Assembly (NCBI GenBank): GCA_900045905.1
Contig: FCNS01000035.1
Span: 34,018-98,017 of the forward strand
Direction of reading: 5' to 3'
DNA from: Clostridiales bacterium CHKCI001
GTDB taxonomy: Bacteria > Bacillota > Clostridia > Lachnospirales > Lachnospiraceae
Length of the DNA: 64,000 nucleotides
The first letter of the stretch is position 1, and each line of letters starts with the position of its first letter. The notes under the pieces are model-generated. The model saw nothing but the letters and a program-made list of their open reading frames with translations. It ran no database searches and was not told the DNA's origin. Of the stretch, positions 1 through 9,878 are shown piece by piece. The position numbers and the translations under genes are program-made.

Positions 1-1
1 C

Positions 2-109
2 CTTATTCCCTCCAGAAATATTTTAATTGATAATTCATTTGAGACAAAATTAAATGATGCCCGAATGAATTTCCATTTCAGCGGAGGTACAATTTATGCA
101 GGAAAATAA
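2..109 (+). CDS. V-type ATP synthase subunit E, C-terminal end (partial)
   Basis: An open frame enters the window and stops at 107-109, overlapping the start of subunit A by 14 bases. It reads ...ILIDNSFETKLNDARMNF... and then a short tail. The pattern acidic-Asp-Asn-Ser-Phe-Glu...Leu...Ala/Arg resembles the C-terminal part of stalk subunit E, which often lies upstream of A in Firmicute V-ATPase operons. Only about 35 residues are visible, so the identity rests on context as much as on sequence. It could instead be another stalk subunit. Confidence 0.45.
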   Translation, partial: LIPSRNILIDNSFETKLNDARMNFHFSGGTIYAGK

Positions 110-1862
110 TAAGATTTACGGGATTAACGGACCCATTGTATATATCAAAGGCGTAACACAGTTTGCAATGGGAGAAATGGTTTATGTCGGAAAACAAAAA
201 TTAGTAGGAGAAGTTATCCGTTTGGATTCCTCCCGCACTACCATTCAAGTTTATGAGGAAACAAGTGGATTAAAACCAGGCGATCTTGTCCTTTCTACAG
301 GAGCCCCAATTTCTGTTACGTTGGCTCCTGGCATCCTTAATAATATTTTCGATGGTATTGAACGTCCACTTGGAGAAATTGCAAAGAAGAGTGGTATGTA
401 TATTAGTCGTGGAATTAACGTCGATTCTCTCGATCCAAATAAAAAATGGAAAACACATATGACCATTTCCAAAGGGCAGCATTTATTCAGCGGCAGTATT
501 ATTGCAGAAGTTCCAGAAACTCCTACTATTGTTCATAAACCAATGGTTCCCCCTAATATTGAAGGAACGGTTATTTCTGTTGTGCCAGACGGAGAATACA
601 CAATACACGATACACTTGCAGTGCTGCAATTAGATAACGGAACCAACTATTCACTTACTATGACTCAACAATGGCCGATCCGTGTTCCTCGTCCAACCAA
701 CAAACGTTATCCAGCATCTAAGCCTCTTGTAACAGGTCAGAGAATTTTGGATACACTATTTCCGATCGCAAAAGGCGGAACTGCCGCAGTCCCTGGCGGA
801 TTTGGAACTGGAAAAACAATGACCCAGCATCAGATCGCAAAATGGTCTGATGCCGATATTATTATTTATATTGGATGCGGCGAACGTGGAAATGAAATGA
901 CTCAGGTGCTGGAAGACTTTTCTGAATTAACCGATCCAAAATCGGGTCATCCGTTGATGGCACGTACTACTCTAATTGCCAACACTTCCAATATGCCCGT
1001 TGCTGCACGTGAAGCAAGTATTTATACGGGTATTACACTTGCAGAATATTACCGAGATATGGGCTATCATGTTGCAATTATGGCAGATTCTACTTCTCGA
1101 TGGGCAGAGGCATTACGAGAACTTTCTGGACGTCTGGAAGAAATGCCTGCCGAAGAGGGATTCCCTGCTTATCTAGCTTCTCGTCTTTCCGCATTTTATG
1201 AACGAGCTGGCATGATGCAAAACTTAAATGGAACAGAAGGTTCCGTTTCCATTATCGGAGCTGTTTCCCCACAGGGAGGCGATTTTTCGGAGCCTGTTAC
1301 ACAAAATACAAAGCGATTTGTACGTTGTTTTTGGGGTCTGGATAAATCATTAGCTTATGCCCGACATTTTCCTGCAATCCATTGGCTCACTTCCTATAGC
1401 GAATACTTACAAGACCTCGCTCCATGGTATTCCACTTATGTAAATAAAAACTTTGTCAGTGACCGCAATGAAATAATGGCGCTGCTGAATCAGGAAAGTT
1501 CTTTAATGGAAATTGTAAAACTAATTGGATCGGATGTTCTCCCAGATGATCAAAAATTAGTATTGGAAATCGCTCGTGTGATTCGTCTTGGATTTTTGCA
1601 GCAAAATGCATTTCATAAAGACGATACTTGTGTCTCCATGGAGAAACAATTTAAAATGATGGAAATTATTTTATATCTCTATCAGAAATCACGTGCACTT
1701 GTGACAATGGGAATGCCAATGAGTGTCTTAAAACAGAGTGATATTTTTGAACGAATTATTAATATTAAATACGATATTCCAAATGATAAATTAAACCTAT
1801 TTGGCATTTACTATGATGCCGTGGATGAATTTTATGATGATGTGTTAAAACGGAATGCATAG
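96..1862 (+). CDS. ntpA: V-type ATP synthase subunit A (catalytic)
   Basis: 588 residues, the usual length for the catalytic A subunit of a bacterial V/A-type ATPase. It hydrolyses or makes ATP in the cytoplasmic V1 head and couples this to H+ or Na+ movement through the membrane ring. The P-loop GGFGTGKT lies at about residues 234-241, and the A-specific non-homologous insert is present between the N-terminal barrel and the P-loop. The ATG at 96 follows GGAGG at 83-87 with good spacing. Subunit B follows after 15 bases, so the genes are one operon. Whether the enzyme pumps Na+ or H+ cannot be told here because the ring subunit is outside the window. Confidence 0.97.
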   Translation: MQENNKIYGINGPIVYIKGVTQFAMGEMVYVGKQKLVGEVIRLDSSRTTIQVYEETSGLKPGDLVLSTGAPISVTLAPGILNNIFDGIERPLGEIAKKSGMYISRGINVDSLDPNKKWKTHMTISKGQHLFSGSIIAEVPETPTIVHKPMVPPNIEGTVISVVPDGEYTIHDTLAVLQLDNGTNYSLTMTQQWPIRVPRPTNKRYPASKPLVTGQRILDTLFPIAKGGTAAVPGGFGTGKTMTQHQIAKWSDADIIIYIGCGERGNEMTQVLEDFSELTDPKSGHPLMARTTLIANTSNMPVAAREASIYTGITLAEYYRDMGYHVAIMADSTSRWAEALRELSGRLEEMPAEEGFPAYLASRLSAFYERAGMMQNLNGTEGSVSIIGAVSPQGGDFSEPVTQNTKRFVRCFWGLDKSLAYARHFPAIHWLTSYSEYLQDLAPWYSTYVNKNFVSDRNEIMALLNQESSLMEIVKLIGSDVLPDDQKLVLEIARVIRLGFLQQNAFHKDDTCVSMEKQFKMMEIILYLYQKSRALVTMGMPMSVLKQSDIFERIINIKYDIPNDKLNLFGIYYDAVDEFYDDVLKRNA

Positions 1863-1877
1863 GAGGATGAGGGAATT

Positions 1878-3269
1878 ATGGCAATTGAATATTTAGGACT
1901 AAGTGAAATTAACGGCTCTCTGATTGCATTAGAAGGTGTACAAAATGCTGCATTTGATGAGATCGCAGAAATTTCCGTTAACCATGGAAAAGCAAAACGA
2001 TTCGGCCGTATTGTTGAATGTTACAAAGACAAAGCAATCATCCAAGTTTTCGAAGGTACCGAGACAATGTCTCTAACAAATACTCATACTCGTCTGACTG
2101 GACATCCAATGGAACTTGGACTTTCTCCAGATATGTTAGGACGTACTTTTAATGGAATTGGACAGCCAATTGATGGTTTAGGTCCAATGGATGCAGAACT
2201 CTATCGAGATATTAATGGAATGCCATTAAATCCTGTCACAAGAGAATATCCTAGAAACTATATTCGTACTGGTATATCCGCAATTGACGGACTCACTACA
2301 TTAATCCGTGGACAAAAACTTCCAATTTTCTCTGGAAACGGACTTCCTCATGATAAGCTTGCTGCCCAGATTGTAAAGCAAGCATCTCTTGGAGATAATA
2401 GCGATGAAAAATTTGCAATTGTGTTTGCTGCAATGGGCGTAAAATATGATGTCGCAGAATTTTTCCGTCGTACCTTTGAAGAAAGCGGAGTAAGTGATCA
2501 TGTTGTTATGTTTTTAAACCTAGCCAATGATCCTGTTGTAGAACGTCTCATCACTCCAAAAATGGCTCTAACAGCAGCCGAATATCTGGCTTTTGAAAAA
2601 GAAATGCATATTCTTGTTATTTTAACTGATATGACATCATTTGCTGAGGCACTTCGAGAAGTTTCTTCCTCGAAAGGAGAGATTCCTTCTCGAAAAGGAT
2701 ACCCTGGATATTTATACAGCGAATTTGCTACGATCTATGAACGTGCTGGAATTGTATCTGGTGTAAATGGCTCTGTGACACAAATCCCAATTCTGACTAT
2801 GCCAAATGATGATATTACTCATCCAATCCCAGACTTGACAGGTTATATTACCGAAGGTCAGATCGTATTAGACCGTCAGATGTTTGGACAATCCATTTAT
2901 CCTCCAATTAATGTACTTCCATCCCTTTCCCGTTTGATGAAAGATGGAATCGGAGAAGGTTATACACGAGAAGATCATCAAGCAGTTGCTAATCAGCTAT
3001 TCTCTGCTTACGCTCACGTTGGAGATGCCAGAAACCTAGCTTCCGTTATTGGAGAAGATGAACTGTCTGATACGGATAAAAAATACTTAGAATTTGGAAA
3101 AGCGTTTGAAACTCAGTTTATTGGTCAAGGAGAAAATGAGAATCGTACTATATTAGATACTTTGACCATTGGATGGAATTTATTAAAAATGCTTCCAAGA
3201 GAAGAACTCGATCGAATTGATACTTCAATTTTAGAAAAATATTATCCAAAGGATGAAGAAATGAGGTGA
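1878..3269 (+). CDS. ntpB: V-type ATP synthase subunit B (non-catalytic)
   Basis: 463 residues, typical for the B subunit, which alternates with A in the V1 hexamer and contributes to the nucleotide pocket without hydrolysing ATP. It opens with [20 protein letters not shown] and contains the B-type segment [18 protein letters not shown]. As expected for B, a canonical P-loop is replaced ([14 protein letters not shown]). The AGGAGGATGAG ribosome site sits at 1861-1871. The stop TGA at 3267-3269 lies inside the ribosome-binding sequence of subunit D, so B and D are translationally coupled. Confidence 0.97.
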   Translation: MAIEYLGLSEINGSLIALEGVQNAAFDEIAEISVNHGKAKRFGRIVECYKDKAIIQVFEGTETMSLTNTHTRLTGHPMELGLSPDMLGRTFNGIGQPIDGLGPMDAELYRDINGMPLNPVTREYPRNYIRTGISAIDGLTTLIRGQKLPIFSGNGLPHDKLAAQIVKQASLGDNSDEKFAIVFAAMGVKYDVAEFFRRTFEESGVSDHVVMFLNLANDPVVERLITPKMALTAAEYLAFEKEMHILVILTDMTSFAEALREVSSSKGEIPSRKGYPGYLYSEFATIYERAGIVSGVNGSVTQIPILTMPNDDITHPIPDLTGYITEGQIVLDRQMFGQSIYPPINVLPSLSRLMKDGIGEGYTREDHQAVANQLFSAYAHVGDARNLASVIGEDELSDTDKKYLEFGKAFETQFIGQGENENRTILDTLTIGWNLLKMLPREELDRIDTSILEKYYPKDEEMR

Positions 3270-3273
3270 TATT

Positions 3274-3897
3274 ATCGATCCGAATACATTTCCTACTAAA
3301 GGAAATCTCATTTTAGCCAAAAATTCACTTTCCTTGGCTCGTCAAGGCTATGAATTAATGGATAAGAAACGAAACATTTTAATCCGTGAATTAATGGAAT
3401 TAATCGATCAAGCTTCTTCCATCCAGTCCGAAATTGACAGTACATTTACTGCTGCCTATCTCGCACTACAGCGTGTCAATATTGAGATGGGGATTCATCA
3501 AGTTGAGGCAATTGCAGCTTCTATTCCAGTGGAAAACTCCATTACAATCAAAACGCGAAGCATTATGGGAACCGAAATTCCCCTTGTACAATATGATAAC
3601 AGCCATGAGAATGAACGTCCTGCCTACGCTTTCTACAATACAAAAGAATCTTTGGACATTGCTGTTCATCATTTTAACCGTGTAAAGGAGTTAACGATCC
3701 GTCTCTCCACAATTGAAATCTCTGCCTATCGGCTCGCTGCCAGCATAAAAAAAACGCAGAAACGAGCCAACGCATTAAAAAACATTACCATTCCTCGCTA
3801 TCAGGAACTAGTAAAATCGATTAGTAATGCACTAGAAGAAAAAGAACGAGAAGAGTTTACACGATTAAAAGTAATCAAACAACAGATTAGTCAGTAA
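3274..3897 (+). CDS. ntpD: V-type ATP synthase subunit D (central stalk), apparent ATC start
   Basis: Central rotor stalk subunit, about 207 residues. The conserved N-terminus xDPNTFPTKGNLILAKNSL is encoded directly after the ribosome site GAGGTGAT (3263-3270), but no ATG, GTG or TTG is in frame there. The codons at the expected place are ATT (3271) and ATC (3274). The first conventional in-frame start is TTG at 3334, which would remove the conserved N-terminus and has no ribosome site. I therefore place the start at ATC 3274, about 7 bases after the AGG core. An ATG-to-ATC change by mutation or sequencing error is the alternative. The C-terminal coiled coil is intact. Confidence 0.85.
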   Translation: MDPNTFPTKGNLILAKNSLSLARQGYELMDKKRNILIRELMELIDQASSIQSEIDSTFTAAYLALQRVNIEMGIHQVEAIAASIPVENSITIKTRSIMGTEIPLVQYDNSHENERPAYAFYNTKESLDIAVHHFNRVKELTIRLSTIEISAYRLAASIKKTQKRANALKNITIPRYQELVKSISNALEEKEREEFTRLKVIKQQISQ

Positions 3898-3973
3898 TCC
3901 GATCGGGAATCATAAAAAGGAAATTTCCTGCCAAAATGATTGTTTGCAAGAAACTTCCCTTTATTATCGTGAT

Positions 3974-4027
3974 AAAAAAGTATAGATCCATTCCTCTGTA
4001 ACAGATAAAATGGATCTATACTTTTTT
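3974..4027. terminator. Bidirectional intrinsic terminator after the V-ATPase operon
   Basis: A perfect inverted repeat, GTATAGATCCATT (3980-3992) with its complement (4009-4021), is flanked by A6 on the left and a T-run on the right. It lies 75 bases after the subunit D stop and closes the V-ATPase operon. Confidence 0.93.
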
Positions 4028-4111
4028 TCTGTCTTATTGTATGATAAAATAAATTAACAGAGTTTTTTTCAAACAAAAACTGTTAATGAAAACCTATCAT
4101 TGGAGGTAGTT

Positions 4112-5497
4112 ATGAAACGTTTTTTTTGTTTTTTATTGACAATCTGTTTTTTATATAACCCGATCGGGGTATTTGCTGCATCTCAAGAAGAAATTGATGC
4201 AGTAATTGCCTCGATTCCAGTTCAGGGTTGGCCACAGGCTCCTGAACTTACCAGTCAGGCAGCTATTTTAATGGATGCAGACTCTGGAACTATTTTATAT
4301 GCAAAGAATGCAACGCAAATGATGTATCCTGCCAGTACTACCAAGTTAATGACTGCACTGTTAACCGTTGAAAATGTAGCTCCAGAAGATATTATTACAT
4401 TTTCTCGTACTGCTGTTACAACACTCCCTTCTGGAAGCAGTCATATTGGTATGCGTACAGGAGAACATTTAACTATGAAAGACTGTCTTTATGGTATTTT
4501 ACTCCCATCTGCAAATGAAGTGGCAAATGCACTGGCAGAACATATTTCTGGTTCCATTTCTGATTTTGTCTCATTCATGAATAAAAGAGCAGACGAGCTA
4601 GGATTAATTAACACCCATTTTTCTAATCCCAACGGACTACATGAAGATGACCATTACAGTTGTGCCTACGATCTTGCCATTATTTTGCAGCAATGTATTC
4701 AAAACAGTACGTTCTTAGAAGTGGCATCTCGTCCAACTTATGTACGAGAACCAGATGAGCTGCTAAATAAAAGAATTCCAATGGCTACAACCAATGATAT
4801 GATTCGTCCTAACAGAGAATATTATGATCCAGATGTGATCTGCGGAAAAACTGGATGGACCCAGCAAGCTGGACGCTGCCTAGTAAGTTATGCTTCCCGC
4901 AATGGAATGAATTTAATTTGCGTTACAATGAATGCGGTAGCTCCAAATCAATTTACCGATACAAGACAGTTATTAGACTATGGATTTGATCAATTCTCAC
5001 TTGTTAATATTTCAGAATCCGATAATTTTTACGACAGCAGTCATCTAATCAATAGCCCCCTGCATTTTCAACAGGAAACAAAAGGATTAGTACAACTCGA
5101 TCCAAACTCTCGTCTGCTTCTTCCAACTGGAATTTCGTTCGATCAGTTGGATCGACAGGTCATAAATAATAATACTTCTTCTGCTACGATTACGTATTAT
5201 TATCAAAACTATGCACTTGGAAGTGCATCCATCGTTCCGATTGATCCAAACACTCAAACGAATCTGTTCCGTGATAAAACAGTTCTGCCAGAACAGCTGT
5301 CAACCCTTCAAATATCTCGTATATTTGTGATTCCGCTCTGGGGAATTTCTCTTTTCCTGGCAAGTGCTGCTTTACTTTTATTTGGTCTTATAAAAGGTTC
5401 CCAAAGAAACCATCGGATTCCTGGAAAACGGTCAAAGAAAGCACTTACAATACAAACACTTCAAAACTGGATCAAGCAGCAAAAAAAACGCAGCTAG
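4112..5497 (+). CDS. D-alanyl-D-alanine carboxypeptidase (PBP5/DacF type)
   Basis: Penicillin-binding D,D-carboxypeptidase, 461 residues, which trims the terminal D-Ala from peptidoglycan stem peptides outside the membrane. A signal peptide ends near VFAA (residues 23-26). Catalytic motifs are STTK (S75, K78), SAN (about 133-135) and KTG (about 246-248). A PBP5 C-terminal domain follows, and then a C-terminal membrane anchor with a basic tail near residues 405-430. The ATG at 4112 is chosen because GGAGG at 4102-4106 is correctly spaced; the in-frame TTG at 4100 overlaps that site. The gene is monocistronic, with a terminator before it and a convergent gene after it. Confidence 0.95.
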   Translation: MKRFFCFLLTICFLYNPIGVFAASQEEIDAVIASIPVQGWPQAPELTSQAAILMDADSGTILYAKNATQMMYPASTTKLMTALLTVENVAPEDIITFSRTAVTTLPSGSSHIGMRTGEHLTMKDCLYGILLPSANEVANALAEHISGSISDFVSFMNKRADELGLINTHFSNPNGLHEDDHYSCAYDLAIILQQCIQNSTFLEVASRPTYVREPDELLNKRIPMATTNDMIRPNREYYDPDVICGKTGWTQQAGRCLVSYASRNGMNLICVTMNAVAPNQFTDTRQLLDYGFDQFSLVNISESDNFYDSSHLINSPLHFQQETKGLVQLDPNSRLLLPTGISFDQLDRQVINNNTSSATITYYYQNYALGSASIVPIDPNTQTNLFRDKTVLPEQLSTLQISRIFVIPLWGISLFLASAALLLFGLIKGSQRNHRIPGKRSKKALTIQTLQNWIKQQKKRS

Positions 5498-5531
5498 TAT
5501 ATGAACCAGCTGCCAATCAAGGATAATTCGT

Positions 5532-5579
5532 ATATTATGTCAGTATCCAAGTTTATTTTTCGGAATACTGACATAATAT
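5532..5579. repeat. Inverted repeat between convergent genes
   Basis: A 15-bp perfect inverted repeat, ATATTATGTCAGTAT (5532-5546) with its complement (5565-5579), lies between the carboxypeptidase and the convergent exonuclease. It probably ends transcription from both sides, although neither strand has a clear T-run. Confidence 0.6.
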
Positions 5580-5601
5580 GCAAATCCAATCTAATATCTT
5601 T

Positions 5602-6552
5602 TTATTCTTTATTTCTTCGCTCTCTTCGCCTATTTTGAAGTTCTTCTTTTCGATCTATTACCTTCTTGGCTTCCATTTCGTCAACAAGCTTCAATGTCTT
5701 AATTGCAAATACATGTCCCTGATCTCCTGTTTTTCGCATTCGGATTTTTCCTTTCAACCAGCCATGAACAGGACAATACGAAAGACTATAATAATTTCTT
5801 CCATAATCAGAAAACCATTGCACTTTTCTACGAATCGATCGACGGCACTTATAACATACGGTAGAAGTTACACCTTTATCTTCCATCGCTTGCTCTTTTG
5901 ATTCAAATTCTCTTGATACAAACTTGGAATACTGATCAAATACAATATAAATTTCCTCTTTTCGAGTCTTTGGAACTTGATGATAATCCACAGATACCAT
6001 TTTAGAAACTTCAGCTCGATCTAGAGCTAAAAATACCATTGCTGTATAATAGGCATCCGATAAAGCCCGATGAAATGGCTGATTTTTTATAATCAATAAT
6101 TGTTCAATCGCATATTCTAAAGAACGTCTTGTCTTGCCATCCTCAAACTCCAAACTGTATAATTTTTGAACATCATAATAATACAGAGGCAATGGAAATG
6201 GATTCTCCATTTTATGATAATCCATATTCTTTTGAAGTTCTGTTAAATCCATGGCTCCCCATGTACAAAAACAATATTCTTCTCCGCACCATTCTAGAAA
6301 TTCCTCAAAGACATCTTCAAAACACTCCCCTTGCTCTAGTTCTTCCTCCGATATCCCAACTACTTCACGAGTTCGATAAAATAATTCTTTATATACAACT
6401 GGACGGATCAAACGCTGAAACTCTCCAAGTAGTTTTCCATCTTCACTCAATTTCACAGCACCAATTTCAATAATTTCAAACGTTAGATCTGGATGTTCTG
6501 CCTTTTTCTCACCGGCCTGATTCCACTCCAAATCAAAAATAATATAATTCAC
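5602..6552 (-). CDS. DEDDh 3'-5' exonuclease (KapD/DnaQ-like)
   Basis: 316 residues with an N-terminal DnaQ-type exonuclease domain. ExoI is FDLEWNQ (D7, E9), ExoII is around WGAMDLTEL, and ExoIII is HRALSDAYYT with the His and Asp of the DEDDh class. The C-terminal third has a Cys pair (CYKCRR) and further Cys and His residues (SYCPVHGW) that could bind zinc. The family includes KapD of Bacillus and stand-alone proofreading-type nucleases; the substrate here is unknown. It starts with GTG at 6552, supported by GGTGGAG six bases upstream. Single gene, convergent with the carboxypeptidase. Confidence 0.85.
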   Translation of the reverse strand: MNYIIFDLEWNQAGEKKAEHPDLTFEIIEIGAVKLSEDGKLLGEFQRLIRPVVYKELFYRTREVVGISEEELEQGECFEDVFEEFLEWCGEEYCFCTWGAMDLTELQKNMDYHKMENPFPLPLYYYDVQKLYSLEFEDGKTRRSLEYAIEQLLIIKNQPFHRALSDAYYTAMVFLALDRAEVSKMVSVDYHQVPKTRKEEIYIVFDQYSKFVSREFESKEQAMEDKGVTSTVCYKCRRSIRRKVQWFSDYGRNYYSLSYCPVHGWLKGKIRMRKTGDQGHVFAIKTLKLVDEMEAKKVIDRKEELQNRRRERRNKE

Positions 6553-6714
6553 AACAACTCCACCAATCTTTATTTACCAAAAAACATAAGTAAAACTTCT
6601 TCCTAGTTTATTCCTCTTCACAACAAATCTAAGAAAAATATTCCCTTATACCTTTTTACTTATTATAAACGATTTATACAATAAGTACAAGCTCCCGATT
6701 GAAATTGTATTGTC

Positions 6715-7245
6715 CTAGTCAATCTTTATCGTTGGCACATCTGTTCTTGTGCCATCTCCAATCAAATAGCAAAGTTTGTAGGAACCCCCATTGAACTCAA
6801 TTAAATTTGCCACCTGATTATCAATCCAGACTGTTTTTATATCTTTGTCCACAATATTCCAGGCAATCCATTTTATATTTGGATTATATTCACTTTTCCT
6901 ATAAGTCATAAAATTTAATCCTATATACTCTTTATTTAATATAGAGTTAAGCTCTACATTCTGTTCTGTAATAATTTTATAGCGAAGTATTTCCTTCTTC
7001 ACAATTAAACAGGAAATCCTATCTCTCTTATTATATAAAAAGTATAAATAACTACTCTCATCCAATTTTCTTTCACAAATCAACTCTTTTATCTCATTTT
7101 TTTCCTTATAATATTCCTGTACATAATCATATGGCTCTGTGTTTTCATGCCTCCATTTCATAACCCCAAAATATGTACCACATAAAAGGGCTGCCACAAT
7201 AACAAATAGAATGATATATTTAAGATAAACTTTCACTTCTACCAT
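6715..7245 (-). CDS. Membrane-anchored protein of unknown function
   Basis: 176 residues with one N-terminal membrane helix (about residues 8-27, YIILFVIVAALLCGTYFGVM). The rest is a predicted extracytoplasmic domain rich in Lys, Glu and Tyr. I do not recognise a family. The GGGGGG-type ribosome site is very close to the ATG at 7245, so the GTG three codons later (7236) could be the real start. It is the last of three same-strand genes (8740 to 6715) that encode exported or anchored proteins. Confidence 0.7.
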   Translation of the reverse strand: MVEVKVYLKYIILFVIVAALLCGTYFGVMKWRHENTEPYDYVQEYYKEKNEIKELICERKLDESSYLYFLYNKRDRISCLIVKKEILRYKIITEQNVELNSILNKEYIGLNFMTYRKSEYNPNIKWIAWNIVDKDIKTVWIDNQVANLIEFNGGSYKLCYLIGDGTRTDVPTIKID

Positions 7246-7319
7246 TCTCCCCCCTTAATAATATACAATAGCAAATAACAAAGGTTCCAATTTTTTTATT
7301 TGTAAATTTATAATACTAC

Positions 7320-7931
7320 CTATTCCATCCCTCCAAGTATATCTCCATATTTTTGCATCATTTCTTCTGCTAAATTATCTGCTCCTATTTTTTGGAATCG
7401 TTCATAATATTCACGAATATAATTTTCGTCTGGTGTTATTTCGTTCATTCCTGCTGTTTCCATTATTTCATTAAACAATTCTTGTGGAAATTCTATTAAC
7501 TCATAACCTTTAGAATCAATGTATACTCGCTTCAGTGCAGCATCTACATATAGCTCCAGATTATCATTAATTTGTATAATACGAGATGGTTGGCCATACA
7601 AAATATCCGCTTCCTGAACAGTAATATCCGAACCTTCTTTTACTTTGATCTGATTCAACAATTCTTTTACCTTTTCAAATTGTTCCAATGTAGTTAGATA
7701 TGTTTCCCTCCTCGTTACTCCATCCTCTTTTAGTATTACACTCTGAACAGAAATATCACCTAAGACCTGTTGTGCAGTCAACATAGTTTCTTCGGTGCTA
7801 TTTAAACTAGATACATTCTCTGTAGATACAGCATTTGTTTCTGTAGAATCTATTGTTGGTATAGAGTTACAACTCGAAACTGTAGTCACTACTATAAAAG
7901 TGAGCATAAGTAAATTAAATTTCCCTCTCAA
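7320..7931 (-). CDS. Putative lipoprotein
   Basis: 203 residues with a signal sequence ending in the lipobox VSSC at about residue 21, then a Ser/Thr-rich linker and a globular domain with alternating charged segments. It is predicted to be lipid-anchored on the outer face of the membrane. The start is TTG at 7931, nine bases after AAGGAGG. The family is not recognised. It lies between two other exported proteins on the same strand. Confidence 0.75.
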   Translation of the reverse strand: MRGKFNLLMLTFIVVTTVSSCNSIPTIDSTETNAVSTENVSSLNSTEETMLTAQQVLGDISVQSVILKEDGVTRRETYLTTLEQFEKVKELLNQIKVKEGSDITVQEADILYGQPSRIIQINDNLELYVDAALKRVYIDSKGYELIEFPQELFNEIMETAGMNEITPDENYIREYYERFQKIGADNLAEEMMQKYGDILGGME

Positions 7932-7978
7932 ATTCAGTTCCTCCTTATGTAATGTATTTAGAATATTTAATAGATAAC

Positions 7979-8740
7979 CTATTTCCTTCTAGCCTGCCTC
8001 TTTTTCTTCCAATAATATATTACAATTAAAATTATAGTTACTGCTGGAACAATAAAAAGATAACTTGGAACTCCTCTTTTAGCAGCTTCATATGTTATAT
8101 AATAACTTTGCTCTTGTCCCTCATTAATCCTTGTAGCTGGAAAGTGTAATAATATTCTAGGGTATGGGGAAGTATCCCCTAATGCTTCTCCATAAATAAC
8201 ATTCGTGCTAACACCAAGTTCTTTCTCAAATGACCATCCTGCATTTTCCGAATTTCTTCCCCATAATTCCCCTTCCACAGGACTGATATATCCCAGATAT
8301 CCGTCAAAGAGTATGGACAAACGATCATCTTTATATGGCTTCCATGTTTTTATAAAATAACAATCTACAATAACATCGAACCGTTCTTCTCCATTTTCCA
8401 ATGAAAAAAATGTATAAACATTGCTGGTCAGACTTCCTTTAATTTCTTCTTCATAAGATCTTGTTGTTCTGATATCTCTAGATAACATTGTATTTGCATT
8501 AGAAATAAATTTAATTGTGACCTCAGCGGATATAAATTTTGCATCCTCTGGCACATACCGTTTTACATAATCTCTGAGAACTTCTTCTTCTGGTATATGC
8601 TGTTCCATATCTGATTTTGGTTCTACTTCATATGGAATTGCACTAGCTACTGTATATTCATCAGAAGTATATCCTATTATACTGTTTATGTATAAACCAA
8701 AAATCAATAGAATAAAACTGATTTTTTTTATCTTCTTCAT
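7979..8740 (-). CDS. Secreted protein with C-terminal membrane anchor, unknown function
   Basis: 253 residues. A signal peptide covers residues 1-25, the middle is probably a beta-rich extracellular domain, and a C-terminal helix (about 228-245, LFIVPAVTIILIVIYYW) is followed by KKKRQARRK. This is the layout of a type I anchored surface protein. No family is recognised. It is the first gene of the 8740-6715 run, with a ribosome site AAGGAAGGGGAAAAGG before the ATG. Confidence 0.75.
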   Translation of the reverse strand: MKKIKKISFILLIFGLYINSIIGYTSDEYTVASAIPYEVEPKSDMEQHIPEEEVLRDYVKRYVPEDAKFISAEVTIKFISNANTMLSRDIRTTRSYEEEIKGSLTSNVYTFFSLENGEERFDVIVDCYFIKTWKPYKDDRLSILFDGYLGYISPVEGELWGRNSENAGWSFEKELGVSTNVIYGEALGDTSPYPRILLHFPATRINEGQEQSYYITYEAAKRGVPSYLFIVPAVTIILIVIYYWKKKRQARRK

Positions 8741-9133
8741 AAGCCTTTTCCCCTTCCTTTTTTGTAAAATGAATCACCTTCTTATTTCTTGCTCTCCTGT
8801 TCTATTTAATGTTTCTAGTTTCGTTCATCTATCTATTTTTATATATTAAATAATATTTTCTATTTTAAAAATTTAATCCAACAACTAATTTCAGTTTTTT
8901 TAATTTTATTATTATTTAATTCCAGTTTTTTATTATTAAAATAAATATTATCAAAATAACATCAAATAATATTTTAATTTTAACACAATATTATCAATAA
9001 GTCAAAAACTTTTTTCTAAAAATATAGTATAAGTTTATTATTTATTTTTCTGTAAAAAATTATAATATGTTTCTTATAGAGTTTTATGAATATACCATTT
9101 TCTTAATTAACTTTCCATTTGATTCTTTCAAAA
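8741..9133. other. AT-rich noncoding stretch
   Basis: About 390 bases made almost entirely of A and T, with no convincing ORF, tRNA or structured RNA. It must contain the promoter for the 8740-6715 genes, but several weak TATAAT-like boxes are possible and I cannot choose between them. Confidence 0.5.
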
Positions 9134-9180
9134 TAATAGGTCTTCCCATGATTTTATATTCAATCACAGAAGACCTATTA
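9134..9180 (-). terminator. Intrinsic terminator after the lipoprotein gene
   Basis: A perfect 12-bp stem, TAATAGGTCTTC (9134-9145) with its complement (9169-9180). On the minus strand it is followed by ATTTTG. It lies about 60 bases after the stop of the minus-strand lipoprotein gene at 9241. Confidence 0.75.
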
Positions 9181-9240
9181 AAATTACTTATAATTTCTTC
9201 TTATATTTAATTCTTATATGTTCCGAAATTTAAAAGCCAA

Positions 9241-9825
9241 TTATTCAAATAATGATAAAATTTGTGAAAGTGTTATCGTATTATCTTCTGATAAAACTTC
9301 TGGTGCATTTAAATCATATACTGCCTGATCTACATTTACAAGACTTGGATAAAAGTTTTCAAATGTCTGTGCTACAAATAAATATTCTTCACCTTGATTA
9401 ATTGGTGTAGCTCCTTCTAATTCATATACAATTGTATCAAAGTTTCCACCTGGACGCTTTAAATAAATTGTTTCATCCGTTACATTACCTTTATAAACAT
9501 TTGAAACTTTAATCTCAAAAATAGTATATGGAACACTGCTTGCCTCTTCCAATCCAGTTATAGAATCTGGACCTGATTCCATTTTAATATCTAACATTTC
9601 ATATGTAATATTTTCTACTTTACCTGTAAATACTAAATCAGCTGCATCAACCAGATTCTGAGCAGTATCATACATTGGATAATCTGCAATCATAATTTGC
9701 TTTGTAGGCTCTGCTTGAGTACTACTTTCTACATCAGTTTGACGTGCAGTCTCAACATTACCACATGCACATAAAGAAATTAACATTATTACAATTAAAA
9801 CACATAAACCATTCTTCCTTCTCAT
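9241..9825 (-). CDS. Putative lipoprotein downstream of a secreted protease
   Basis: 194 residues with the lipobox LCAC (Cys at about residue 21) and a polar Gln/Thr linker, then a soluble domain. Segments such as LVDAADLVFTGKVENITYE and VYKGNVTDETIYLKRPGG look like a small beta-barrel fold used in many extracytoplasmic proteins. The ATG at 9825 is preferred over the in-frame ATG at 9831, because GAGGAGG lies only about two bases before the latter. It follows the protease gene by about 50 bases, so the two are probably co-transcribed; an accessory role for the protease is possible but unproven. Confidence 0.75.
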   Translation of the reverse strand: MRRKNGLCVLIVIMLISLCACGNVETARQTDVESSTQAEPTKQIMIADYPMYDTAQNLVDAADLVFTGKVENITYEMLDIKMESGPDSITGLEEASSVPYTIFEIKVSNVYKGNVTDETIYLKRPGGNFDTIVYELEGATPINQGEEYLFVAQTFENFYPSLVNVDQAVYDLNAPEVLSEDNTITLSQILSLFE

Positions 9826-9878
9826 AGACATACCCTCCTCTTTCGGATAAATATTCCCTCAATCAACAATCCAATTCA

